A stretch of DNA of 64,000 nt from Cupriavidus lacunae (GTDB taxonomy: Bacteria > Pseudomonadota > Gammaproteobacteria > Burkholderiales > Burkholderiaceae): the NCBI RefSeq assembly GCF_003353055.1, contig NZ_QKWJ01000007.1:1-64000 (forward strand), in the 5' to 3' direction. This document shows positions 55,666 to 63,309 of the stretch, in pieces; positions within the stretch are counted from its first letter, which is position 1; each line of letters starts with the position of its first letter. Both the position numbers and the translations under genes were made by a program. The notes below the pieces were generated by a model. The model was not told the origin of the DNA. It searched no databases and was given only the letters and a program-made list of their open reading frames with translations.

Positions 55666-56187
55666 ATGAAACACCTGACCACCCAAACCCTCGACGGTGA
55701 GGCGGGCTGCATCTTCTCCGACTGCGAGCAATACCGCTATCGCCTCTGGCGCGAATGGGATGCCAGCCGGCCGGCGCTGGGTTTCATCATGCTCAACCCG
55801 TCGACCGCCGACCACCAGGTCAACGACCCGACCATCACCAGGTGCATGCAGCGTGCGCTGGCCGGCAAGTACGGCAGGCTGGAGGTGGTCAACTTGTTCC
55901 CCCTGCGCTCGACCGATCCTGACGGCCTGCTGTCGCATCCGGCGCCGCTGGGGCGCGAGGACACCGCCAACGGCGCCGTCATGGATGCGATCGACCAATG
56001 CTCGCTGGTGATTTGCGCCTGGGGCGCCCACAAGGCGGCGCCTGCCCGCGCAGCAGAGGTGCTGCGTATCGTGCGCATGTGCGGTCGCGGCAACCTGCTC
56101 TATCACCTTGGGCTGAATCAGGACGGCAGCCCGAAACACCCGCTCTACATCGCAGCCAAAGTCCGGCCGCAGCCATACACAGCATGA
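55666..56187 (+). CDS. DUF1643 family protein
   Basis: A 173-residue DUF1643 protein, intact. The family hallmark FIMLNPSTADHQVNDPTITR is at about 40-60, with VVNLFPLRSTDPDGL and ICAWGAHKAAPARAAEV, and a final GNLLYHLGLNQDGSPKHPLY. A strong TAAGGAG ribosome site stands 10 bases ahead. The biochemical role of the family is unknown; it is frequent on phages and plasmids. It is the only clearly intact recognised gene in the middle of the island. Confidence 0.9.
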   Translation: MKHLTTQTLDGEAGCIFSDCEQYRYRLWREWDASRPALGFIMLNPSTADHQVNDPTITRCMQRALAGKYGRLEVVNLFPLRSTDPDGLLSHPAPLGREDTANGAVMDAIDQCSLVICAWGAHKAAPARAAEVLRIVRMCGRGNLLYHLGLNQDGSPKHPLYIAAKVRPQPYTA

Positions 56188-56582
56188 CCGAAGCAGCAGC
56201 ACATATCGTCTATGAGCCGAACTACGAGGCGGGGCCCAAGTCGACCCGGTACAAAATCTGGCTGCCGGGCGAACCGGCGTTCGGGATAGCCGGCCTGTGG
56301 CTGGATTGGCCTGACGGCACCTTCTCGTTCACCATGCTGACGGTGAACGCCGACCAGCACCCGGTGATGAAGCGCATGCACGCCCCGGGCAAGGAGAAGC
56401 GGTCTGTGGTGATCGTGCCGCGGCTGCCGTGGGACCACTGACTGACGTGCCGCGACCCGGAGCTGGCGCGCAGCTTCATGGCGCTCTATCCGGAGGACCA
56501 AATGGCTGCCGAGCCTGCGCCGATCGTGCGCCGCCCGAAAGAGCCGCCGCCTGTCGCCGTGGATGCCCAACTGCCACTATAG
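56184..56582 (+). pseudogene. SRAP (YedK/HMCES-like) peptidase, truncated and interrupted
   Basis: The C-terminal half of an SOS response-associated peptidase: YEPNYEAGPKSTRYKIWLPG, FGIAGLWLDWPDGTFSFTML, TVNADQHPVMKRMHAPGKEK, then TGA after WDH where the family has Trp, then TCRDPELARSFMALYPEDQM in the same frame. The N-terminal half with the catalytic Cys2 is missing and is fused to the end of DUF1643. So both a deletion and a nonsense change. Confidence 0.85.
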
Positions 56583-57010
56583 GCGCGTACCCCACATGGG
56601 GGTAGTGCAAGGATCTCGCAACGATCAGAATGACCGGGCCGTGGAGTCTGAAGCGGTCAGCGAGACAGGGGGATCCAATGCCTGTGCGAAGCATTCGCGT
56701 AATGCCGGCCCGACGTTGGCTGGGTGCTCGAGATAGATGGTCTTGTCGACAGGCCCCAGGCCCCACAAATTTCCAACGCTCGAAGCGGCAATCGACGCCG
56801 GCTGGAACCGAGCCAGGCGCGAACACATCGATCTCCAGATACACGATCTAGATGGTGCCCTGCCCGGCCAAGGCCCTACGCGCTCATGACACTCTGACTG
56901 CCATGGCGCCGTCGCATTGCTGCGACACCTCTATTTAGAAGGATGCACGATCAGCGGGCCCTTGCGACCATTCCTCCCGGGCGGTTCCGCGACTCGCCCA
57001 CCACTATTTC

Positions 57011-57044
57011 AGCCCTCGCCAACTCTGGCCGAGGGCTTTCTTTT
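57011..57044 (+). terminator. Island terminator T1
   Basis: Stem agccctcg/cgagggct followed by TTCTTTTG. Very similar to T3 at 57256-57290. Confidence 0.75.
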
Positions 57045-57196
57045 GCCAATCGGCACGCGACCGCACCAGCTGGGCACGCTACCCATTCACCGTTGAAACA
57101 CACTTCATGGGGCACCGATTTACGCACTAAGACGGATGCCAATCCAATGACAATCAGCCAGCATGGAATAAGCGGGGCTCGTGACCTCGCCTTTAC

Positions 57197-57237
57197 GGGC
57201 CCTGGGGAACGCCCCCAGGCTCCAAGGGCCCTTTTTT
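57197..57237 (+). terminator. Island terminator T2 (nested hairpins)
   Basis: Outer stem gggccct/agggccc with an inner G4/C4 helix, followed by TTTTTT. Confidence 0.8.
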
Positions 57238-57255
57238 CCGTCATTAGATGGACAC

Positions 57256-57290
57256 AGCCCTCGCCTATCCTGGGTGAGGGCTTTTCTTTT
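57256..57290 (+). terminator. Island terminator T3
   Basis: Stem agccctc/gagggct followed by TTTTCTTTT, the same design as T1 (repeat of the unit about 245 bases away). Confidence 0.75.
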
Positions 57291-57383
57291 CACTCTGGCG
57301 AGCAATCGCTCGACTGGATGTAGATCCAGCGACCCGGCGCGATCCCGCCCGGCAGGTTTCACCGGGCGATCTGATGGCCAAGC

Positions 57384-57647
57384 TCAGCGGCACGACAGCA
57401 GCGCCGCCTCCAGCAGCGCCTCATACCCGGCACGCTGCTCAAGTTCGGCCAGCGCGGCGCGGCCCTTGGTGTAGAGGCCCGCGCCAGGATCTACCTGGTC
57501 AAGAGCCCATGCCGGGCGCACCACCACCGGCGGCCGGCACGGCACGGCGATCGGTACCTCTACCGTCCGAGTCTGCGTGATGACCTGCGGCGCGCTGGCG
57601 CAGCCGGCGATGGCCACGGCGAGCAGTAGCGTGATCGATCGCATCAT
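57384..57647 (-). CDS. Rz1-like o-spanin lipoprotein
   Basis: An 87-residue outer-membrane spanin. The signal MMRSITLLLAVAIAGCASAP has a lipobox at AIAGC (Cys16), followed by a Pro/Val-rich region (VEVPIAVPCRPPVVVRP) typical of Rz1, and a helical C-terminus (AALAELEQRAGYEALLEAAL). ATG overlaps the Rz stop by 4 bases. With Rz it would disrupt the outer membrane at phage lysis. Confidence 0.8.
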   Translation of the reverse strand: MMRSITLLLAVAIAGCASAPQVITQTRTVEVPIAVPCRPPVVVRPAWALDQVDPGAGLYTKGRAALAELEQRAGYEALLEAALLSCR

Positions 57648-58063
57648 TGCTCCTCCTGGCGTACCCGAATCTGCGTGGTCAGCAGATCGTCAAGCGATGC
57701 GCACAGGTCGGCCGGCTTCGACGGTGGGCGCTTGGCCAGGTCGGCGGCCCGGGCCTGCGCTGCATCAGCGCGGTCTTGCGCCTGAGCGACCGCCGCGGCC
57801 GCCGCACGCGCCCTCTCATCAGCTTCCGCCTTGAGGCTGGCCACGGCCGAGTTTGCCTTGCCGACGTCAGCGTCGCACTGCTGATTCGCGGCCAGCGCCA
57901 GGCCGAGTTGGGCCTGCGCGGCGGCCGCGCGCGCGATCGCAGCATCCCGTTGCGGGCCGTAGTACTGTGCTGCCAGCCAGGCGCCGAGTGCAGCGACGGC
58001 CAGCAGTGCTGCACCGACCAGCGCGGCGCGCGCGGCGCCGCTCAAGTTCACCATTGGATTCAT
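57644..58063 (-). CDS. Rz-like i-spanin
   Basis: A 139-residue inner-membrane spanin with one N-terminal membrane helix (ALVGAALLAVAALGAWLAAQ) and a long Ala/Glu/Arg/Gln coiled-coil periplasmic part (VASLKAEADERARAAAAAVA, QDRADAAQARAADLAKRPPS). Sits upstream of the Rz1-like gene (4-base overlap) and 4 bases inside the tail gene's end, the standard phage lysis-module order. Confidence 0.8.
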   Translation of the reverse strand: MNPMVNLSGAARAALVGAALLAVAALGAWLAAQYYGPQRDAAIARAAAAQAQLGLALAANQQCDADVGKANSAVASLKAEADERARAAAAAVAQAQDRADAAQARAADLAKRPPSKPADLCASLDDLLTTQIRVRQEEQ

Positions 58064-58857
58064 GCGACCCCAAAGGCAGACTTGGCGCGAGCCCAGAGCA
58101 TGCGCCGATCCGAGATGCCATTGATACCGCCGTTTGTGGTGAGGTTGCCGGAGGCGTCGAGCGCAAGCACTAGGTTTGCGCGCTGGCCAGCCGTCAGTGC
58201 CAGCGTCTGGTCGGCGGTGCCGGCCGGCAGCTTGAGCGCCCGGTTGACGTCGCCTTGCAGGGTGTCCAGCCCACTCGAAAGTGTGTCCAGAGCATCATTG
58301 ACGTCGCTGGAGGGTGCCGCGTCGAATCGGACGAAGCGCTTCAGCGAGGTGGCGGCGCTCTCATGCCAGAGCACGCGGGACATGTTTCGGCCGACGCCGT
58401 CGATATTGGCCTCGGCCTGGCTGACGAGGGGCTGGGACCAGTAGAAGGTGTCCCATGAAGAGGCGTCCCAGACGCCGCCGCCCGCGCCAGCATTCGCGCC
58501 CTGAGTCCCCGAGGCGGCATAGTTGCCGTCCGAGTAGTCGAACTGCTGGCGGAAGCTGATGTTGACGCTGTCGAGCGCCTCCATCTCCAGCACGAGCTTG
58601 CGGAAGCGCTTCTTGTTGGCCGGCAGCTTGAACTGGTTGAACTGGAGCCGCATTACGGCCTTGATCGCCAAGCCGTCGAAGCTGGTGCCGACGTCCTCGC
58701 GCATGACGTAGCCGTCCGTGGTGCCGAAGAACAGGCCGTCGGTGCCGTCGAGCATGTCGCCCTCGGCCGTGCAGGCGACGATCTGCGGCGTCTCCTGCTT
58801 CGTGAAGGCCACGTCCGTCGGCTGGATCAGGGCGGCCGAGGTGGTCAAGGTCCGGGA
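58060..58857 (-). pseudogene. Phage tail structural protein, 5' end lost
   Basis: About 265 codons of the C-terminal part of a large phage virion protein, probably a P22 gp10-type tail/head-closure protein: FGTTDGYVMREDVGTSFDGL, VMRLQFNQFKLPANKKRFRK and LVLEMEALDSVNISF, then a coiled region and DQTLALTAGQRANLVLALD at the end. The normal 5' portion is absent: sequence homologous to an integrase, on the other strand, begins at about 58853. It ends overlapping Rz. Confidence 0.75.
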
Positions 58858-59308
58858 CTGGTCAGCGCGCCTGCACGCCGTTGTCGAGCGGGCGAAGCGC
58901 ACGGCCGCCGAGACCACCACGAAGAAGTTCGTGGTGCAGAGCCTCTACCCGCTCCCGAACCGCAAAGGCCAGCCGTACAGCAAAAGCGGCTGGGGGTCGG
59001 TCTGGCAGGACGCGATGTGGGAATGGATCTCGACGATCGATGCCGAGGCAGCAGAGGCGCTGCGTGCCGAGCGGGCGCAGTCCGCCGCGACGCGGAAGGA
59101 CAGGAGCATGGGCGCCTGGACGTCCGGATATTCGATTGCCGAGCATGAGGCTTTCTTCTCGACGCTCGACATCCGCCCGGCCGCCATCACCACGAAGCTC
59201 GAGCGCCGGTCCGCCGATGCCTACGACTTCGCGGCGCACGCGAATCCATCGACCACCCACCGTCACTACGATCGGCGCAAGGCCAAACGGGCAGCAGCGA
59301 CAGAATAA
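58853..59308 (+). pseudogene. Tyrosine recombinase (phage integrase), C-terminal fragment
   Basis: About 150 codons of the catalytic end: RLHAVVERAKRTAAETTTKK, LPNRKGQPYSKSGWGSVWQD, then the box II/III region DIRPAAITTKLERRSADAYD and FAAHANPSTTHRHYDRRKAK, carrying the conserved Arg (DIR), His and the catalytic Tyr (HYDRR). The N-terminal half, including the first active-site Arg, is missing. It lies 118 bases from the tRNA-His 3' end, the expected position of the integrase of an element inserted there. Confidence 0.85.
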
Positions 59309-59342
59309 GGGAGCAGAAAACAGAAACGGCGCCAGTGGCGCC

Positions 59343-59374
59343 GTGGGAAAATTCCCATTTCTGTGGGAAATTCC
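59343..59374. repeat. Direct repeats next to attR
   Basis: gtgggaaaattcc at 59343-59355 and gtgggaaattcc at 59363-59374, 20 bases apart, between the integrase stop and the tRNA. Their location fits integrase arm-binding sites. Confidence 0.5.
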
Positions 59375-59425
59375 GCATCATGGAACGGTTAGGAAACCCG
59401 TAAGGCCTTGATGCGAAAGAGAATT

Positions 59426-59476
59426 TTGGGGTGGCTGATGGGACTCGAACCCACGACGACAGGAATCACAATCCTG
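59426..59476. repeat. attR within tRNA-His
   Basis: The counterpart of the 51-bp copy at 51739-51789 (one mismatch); it lies inside the tRNA-His gene from its CCA end past the anticodon. Confidence 0.9.
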
Positions 59477-59502
59477 GACTCTACCAACTGAGCTACAGCC
59501 AC
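59427..59502 (-). tRNA. tRNA-His (GTG anticodon)
   Basis: Minus-strand tRNA of 76 bases with encoded CCA. Acceptor GTGGCTG/CAGCCAC, D-arm GCTCAGTTGGTAGAGT, anticodon GTG at 59467-59469 inside GGATTGTGATTCC, T-arm GGGTTCGAGTCCC. The base before it (59503) gives the extra 5' G-1 opposite C73 typical of tRNA-His. A TATAAT -10 element is seen at 59544-59549 upstream. The island boundary lies in its 3' half. Confidence 0.97.
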
Positions 59503-59604
59503 CGTAGAGGTCATCAGCGAAGCGCTGATCGACGAAAAACAAGATTATACAAACAGTTTTCCGAGATGGCTAGTATCCCGCACAAATTTTTTCGACGGGA
59601 TCGA

Positions 59605-59883
59605 TCAGGTCCGTGATGGACTCCACTTCGCCTCCAGCAGCACTGCCCGCTTGATGGCTTCGATGGTCTCGGCCTCGGTATCGAACTGCCCCAGCAGCCG
59701 GCGCGACTTGCCGTTCAGCACAGCCTCGTTTAATGCCTTCCCTGCCGCTTCCGAGGTGCCAGGATGCCAGCAGTAGCGTGCCGTCCATTTGCCGTCCTGC
59801 AGCTGCTCGGCCACCCAAACCACCCTGAAGTCTTCATAGACGACGCCGAACGGCGCTTCGTTTTCCACGTTGTCTTTTTCCAT
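59605..59883 (-). CDS. Unknown small protein
   Basis: A 92-residue protein starting MEKDNVENEAPFGVVYEDFR, with beta-like VVWVAEQLQDGKWTARYCWH and a C-terminal helix (ETIEAIKRAVLLEAKW). No membrane segments. The ATG at 59883 has GGGGGGAGCAGC upstream. It lies upstream of tRNA-His on the same strand. Family not recognised. Confidence 0.6.
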   Translation of the reverse strand: MEKDNVENEAPFGVVYEDFRVVWVAEQLQDGKWTARYCWHPGTSEAAGKALNEAVLNGKSRRLLGQFDTEAETIEAIKRAVLLEAKWSPSRT

Positions 59884-60253
59884 GCTGCTCCCCCCCTGCC
59901 GGCACGGTCCGCATATCTTGCCCTATCTCGCCTGGGGCAGTGCGAGGAATCGTATCACGGCCGCCGGGCAGGTCGTTCACGCCAGCAAGCGTCTGGCGGC
60001 ATCCGGCCATCGACAGCGGAAATATGCTGTGCACAGCCCCTACCTCCGCAGGGTTCATGCCGCACGTGCCCGAAGCGATACTCGTGCCTGAGGGACATTG
60101 ACCCCCCTCGACCTTCCCGTCAGGCGGCCCGCCCCATCGGGCCGCCTGCCTCTTTTTGCCCCCTTCCCAGCCAGTACTTTCGGGTACTTCCGCGCCGCCA
60201 GCCTCTGGCGACGGAACCTTGCGCCCATGCGCGAGCCCAACCGACGTTATTGA

Positions 60254-60421
60254 ATGCAGGCAACAGGCATGCAGATCAAGTGTAGATGGCCGGCGAGGAT
60301 TTTTACCGTAGCGGCCGTGGCGGCCATGCTCGGCGGCTGCGCTGCCGGCGGCGCCGATGGCGAGAAATCGAGCGTTACGACTTACGGCACGCTGGACGTG
60401 GGCATCAGCCATACGCGCTGA
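60254..60421 (+). CDS. Very small lipoprotein
   Basis: A 55-residue frame: MQATGMQIKCRWPARIFTVA, then AVAAMLGGC with a lipobox at MLGGC, and a mature part of about 25 residues (SSVTTYGTLDVGISHTR). A second ATG at 60269 would also serve. There is no clear Shine-Dalgarno, but the signal/lipobox arrangement argues that it is real. Function unknown. Confidence 0.55.
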   Translation: MQATGMQIKCRWPARIFTVAAVAAMLGGCAAGGADGEKSSVTTYGTLDVGISHTR

Positions 60422-60512
60422 GGCGGGCTGAATCAGGGCAGCATGACCGATGGAACTCTTTATGACGATGGCCGTCTAATTCCTTCGTCCGGCGCATGCA
60501 AAACGAGCGCGC

Positions 60513-60542
60513 AAAAAAAAGAGTCCGCAGCACGGACTCTTA
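60513..60542 (-). terminator. Intrinsic terminator, minus strand
   Basis: Stem aagagtccg/cggactctt with a 5-base loop; on the minus strand it is followed by TTTTTTTGCG. Confidence 0.85.
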
Positions 60543-60647
60543 ACTTTAGCGATCTCAAATGCCCTGAAGGCCGTTGCACTGTAACTGCCATCCCGGGAAT
60601 GCACCATTCGGGTAAACGAAGAGCGGCGAGCGACAACAACGCCGACG

Positions 60648-60672
60648 AAAAAAAAGCCCGCCGAAGCGGGCT
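60648..60672 (-). terminator. Intrinsic terminator downstream of dusA
   Basis: Stem agcccgc/gcgggct with a 4-base loop, followed on the minus strand by eight T. It lies 215 bases past the dusA stop. Confidence 0.85.
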
Positions 60673-60886
60673 AATAATCAGTTGAAGAAAGCCCTGTATT
60701 CGAGGGCAGGCACAGTGTATGAAAGTGCCCTGCCTCAGCGAATTAGGGGAATCCCTTTCCTGGTGCCGGTTTCCGGGCAATCAGGGACTGCAAGTGCGGC
60801 GCGCGGTACCCCCGCGCAGCCACGCATACTTTCATGATTCGGAGTTAGAGCGCGGCCTCGGCATCGCGCGCGCTGGCCGCAAGCGC

Positions 60887-61924
60887 TTACGCGGCCAGCG
60901 GCTCCTGGGCCTGCGGCCGCAAATGCGTGCGGGCCTCTTCGAACAGCGCATCCACGTCAGCCCGCGTGCGCGCCGCGTTCATCCGCTTCGAATCCGACAG
61001 TACGCGGCGCCAGCCACGTCCGCCGGCAATGCCGCGATGCAGGCCAAGCATGTGCCGCGTCACGGCACCCATATACCCACCCCTCTCCACCAGGTTGCCG
61101 ATGTAGCGCTGCATCGCCAGTTCGACATCGAGCCGCGACGGCACCGGGGCGCTCGCATCGCCATAGAAGCGCGCATCCATTTCCGCCAAGACATAGGGCT
61201 GGTGATAAGCCTCGCGACCGATCATCACGCCATCGACGTGTTCCAGATGGGCCGCCATCTCGTCATAGCTGACGATGCCGCCGTTGATCAGGATTTCCAG
61301 ATCGGGAAACTCCTGCTTCAGCTGGTAGGCGACTTCGTACCGGAGCGGCGGAATCTCGCGGTTTTCCTTCGGGCTCAGGCCCTTCAGGATCGCATTGCGC
61401 GCATGGACGATAAACGTGCCGCAGCCCGCCTCGGCCACCTTGCCGACAAAGTCACGGACGAAATCGTAGTGCTCGATCTTGTCGATGCCGATGCGATGCT
61501 TGACGGTGACCGGGATGTCCACCGCATCGCGCATCGCCTTCACGCAGTCAGCCACCAGTTGCGGCTCTGCCATCAGGCAAGCACCGAAGGCGCCGCGCTG
61601 CACGCGCTCGGACGGGCAGCCGCAGTTCAGGTTGATTTCCGCGTAGCCCCATTGCTGGCCCAGCTTGGCCGCCATGGCGAGGTCGGCCGGCTCGCTGCCG
61701 CCCAGTTGCAGCGCGACCGGGTGTTCGGACGCATCGAAATCCAGGTGGCGCGGCACGTCGCCATGCAGCAGCGCGCCCGTGGTCACCATCTCGGTGTACA
61801 GCCAGGTGTGGTGGCTGAGCTGGCGGTGGAACATGCGGCAATGTCGGTCGGTCCAGTCCATCATCGGCGCTACGGATACCCGGCGCGGGCTTGTAGCAGC
61901 GATTTTCCCTTGATAATCAGTCAT
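60887..61924 (-). CDS. dusA: DusA, tRNA-dihydrouridine(20/20a) synthase
   Basis: A 345-residue FMN enzyme reducing U20/U20a of tRNA. It has the N-terminal RRVSVAPMMDWTDRHCRMFH, the active-site Cys in NLNCGCPSERVQRGAFGACL, HARNAILKGLSPKENREIPP (DusA-type) and the FMN-phosphate site NGGIVSYDEM plus GVMIGREAY. The ATG at 61924 is used; an in-frame GTG at 61939 adds five residues. Confidence 0.95.
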   Translation of the reverse strand: MTDYQGKIAATSPRRVSVAPMMDWTDRHCRMFHRQLSHHTWLYTEMVTTGALLHGDVPRHLDFDASEHPVALQLGGSEPADLAMAAKLGQQWGYAEINLNCGCPSERVQRGAFGACLMAEPQLVADCVKAMRDAVDIPVTVKHRIGIDKIEHYDFVRDFVGKVAEAGCGTFIVHARNAILKGLSPKENREIPPLRYEVAYQLKQEFPDLEILINGGIVSYDEMAAHLEHVDGVMIGREAYHQPYVLAEMDARFYGDASAPVPSRLDVELAMQRYIGNLVERGGYMGAVTRHMLGLHRGIAGGRGWRRVLSDSKRMNAARTRADVDALFEEARTHLRPQAQEPLAA

Positions 61925-62321
61925 TTCACAGCGATCCACCTGGACCGATACTCCTACCTACAAATCTCAGAAATTGCCTTCGTCCGTCAGCCACGAAACG
62001 ACGGGTTCACAGACGAGCGGAAACTCGTTGAGTTTACCATCGAGGGGCCGATCGAGATCGATCAAGGCAACGCAGGTGCACCCTCAAAACGGAAGCGCCC
62101 CCTCGCATCAGCCCGCACGCGCGGCTTGGCCTGGCTACCTCAGCACGGCCTTCCGATGCCCAAAGAAATAGAAAACGTGCAGCACAGATAACATAGCAAC
62201 TCCACTATATTCGGACTACGCTGATTGATTCCCGAAGGCATCTGCGCGCAAATGGGAATGTGCGTGCCCCCGACAGGGACCCCGCACCCCGCCCACAATA
62301 CGCTATGAGTCGCTTAAGCAG
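61925..62321. other. Intergenic region before the Tlde1-like gene
   Basis: 397 bases with no supportable gene. The segment 62160-62220 is AT-richer than its surroundings and could hold the promoter for the cassette downstream. Confidence 0.5.
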
Positions 62322-62945
62322 ATGAGCTTCCTTGAATCTGAAATCCGGGATAACAGCATCCTGCGCAGAGGCCTTGAAGAACTAGTGAGAGAACGCTTTG
62401 GATATACACTCAACCGCCCGGATTCGCCGCGTGAGATCGTCAAGCTCTTGAGGCTTGACGAACTGGAGCGCCAGATTCATTGGCGTAAGGCCAAGCTCCT
62501 TTTCGACGGCAAGTCCCAGCAAAGGATAGAAGGCGGCGCAACGCAGATGCGTTGGCCGGCCGTCTCAGGGCGGACCGGCTACCAGACCAAGGAACATCAG
62601 AGCACCAGGGATGCAGGCCCCATACCCGAAGGCCTGTACACCGCGCGGCAGGATGATTTTCAGCGCTGGGAAGATACGAGCATCTTCAACAGAGCTGCCT
62701 GCATTCTCAGGCTCATCAACATCAAGGCCGGGCGATGGCCAGGCTGTACGACAGCCTGGGGCACCCGGCGCATTGGATTGCAGCCACGCCCCGGAACAAA
62801 CGTGTTTGGCCGAAGCAATTTCACGATCCACGGCGGAAGCTACCCAGGCTCTGCAGGCTGCATCGACCTCACCAGTTCAATGAATTCCTTTGCCAAAGAG
62901 TTCTTGTACTATGCCAAAGACATGGAACTGGAAGTTCGCTATTAG
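62322..62945 (+). CDS. Tlde1/DUF2778-type L,D-transpeptidase-fold effector candidate
   Basis: A 207-residue protein with an unusual N-terminal helical region (1-75, no signal peptide) and a C-terminal DUF2778/Tlde1 domain. The domain opens with WPAVSGRTGYQTKEHQSTRD and AGPIPEGLYTAR, and carries the catalytic-type motif FTIHGGSYPGSAGCIDL with His170 and Cys180, the H-G-x(n)-S-x-G-C arrangement of L,D-transpeptidase-like peptidoglycan enzymes. Tlde1 proteins are type VI secretion effectors that cut or exchange peptidoglycan stem peptides. No signal peptide fits secretion by T6SS. The next gene overlaps by 35 bases and encodes a membrane protein, probably the immunity partner. Base composition is lower in GC than the flanks. 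Confidence 0.82.
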   Translation: MSFLESEIRDNSILRRGLEELVRERFGYTLNRPDSPREIVKLLRLDELERQIHWRKAKLLFDGKSQQRIEGGATQMRWPAVSGRTGYQTKEHQSTRDAGPIPEGLYTARQDDFQRWEDTSIFNRAACILRLINIKAGRWPGCTTAWGTRRIGLQPRPGTNVFGRSNFTIHGGSYPGSAGCIDLTSSMNSFAKEFLYYAKDMELEVRY

Positions 62946-63246
62946 GGCAGTCGGATCCAGCATCCTCGCTCTCATCGCCATGCTGATGCTGGTAGAGATA
63001 TGGGGAGCATGGACAGCCCCCGAGGAATATCCGTTCGGCGGCCAAGGACCATCGGCAGCAATGTGGGCATATCAATCACAGGCGAACTACCTGCTGTCGT
63101 GCTTCGCATGCCTGCTCGGGTGCTCACTTGGAATTTGGGCGTTGCTGGCGATGAACCGCAGCATTTGGCTGCGCTGGCTGGCCGGGATGCCAGTGCTTCT
63201 CCTCTGGGTATGGATGGCACTCGACGGTTCCCGGCTTGACCTCTGA
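62911..63246 (+). CDS. Membrane protein, candidate immunity partner
   Basis: A 111-residue membrane protein: an N-terminal helix (GSSILALIAMLMLVEIWG), a periplasmic-type loop (TAPEEYPFGGQGPSAAM), then helices LLSCFACLLGCSLGIWALLA and WLAGMPVLLLWVWMALDG. ATG at 62911 overlaps the effector-like gene by 35 bases, strong evidence of translational coupling. Inner-membrane proteins with periplasmic loops are a common form of immunity to peptidoglycan-targeting effectors. Family not recognised; the function is by context. Confidence 0.65.
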   Translation: MPKTWNWKFAIRAVGSSILALIAMLMLVEIWGAWTAPEEYPFGGQGPSAAMWAYQSQANYLLSCFACLLGCSLGIWALLAMNRSIWLRWLAGMPVLLLWVWMALDGSRLDL

Positions 63247-63309
63247 ACGTTCGCTGACAGGCGCCGCGGTGGATGCGCATACTTAAGTTCGCAGTGCTCC
63301 GCCCCTGTA

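Larger units (their letters stand above)
56583..57383. other. Gene-poor island segment with terminator array
   Basis: 800 bases without a gene I can support. A minus-strand frame at 56625-56828 (contains VGNLWGLGPVDKTIYLEHPA) looks partly protein-like and may be a frameshifted relic. Three plus-strand terminators occupy 57011-57290. Confidence 0.5.
51739..59476. mobile_element. Decayed prophage-derived genomic island at tRNA-His
   Basis: Bounded by the 51-bp att repeats. Contents left to right: spanin remnants, unknown genes, phage scaffold-like and DUF6527 fragments, a J-domain phage gene, unknown small genes, DUF1643, a broken SRAP gene, a terminator array, Rz/Rz1 spanins, a truncated tail protein and an integrase C-terminus. 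Gene orientation switches often and several neighbours are cut at sharp junctions. Capsid, terminase, portal and replication genes are absent, so it cannot be a functional prophage. Confidence 0.85.
60422..60886. other. Region between small lipoprotein and dusA
   Basis: 465 bases with two minus-strand terminators (60513-60542 and 60648-60672). Between them a short minus-strand frame begins MVHSRDGSYSATAFRAFEIA but runs into the second terminator; it may be an sRNA or a short gene. Nothing else recognised. Confidence 0.5.

Noticed and set aside
59834..60412. 192-codon minus-strand frame between tRNA-His and the small lipoprotein
   Set aside because: Overlaps the lipoprotein signal sequence antisense and the better-supported gene at 59605-59883; Arg/Gly/Pro-rich without motifs.
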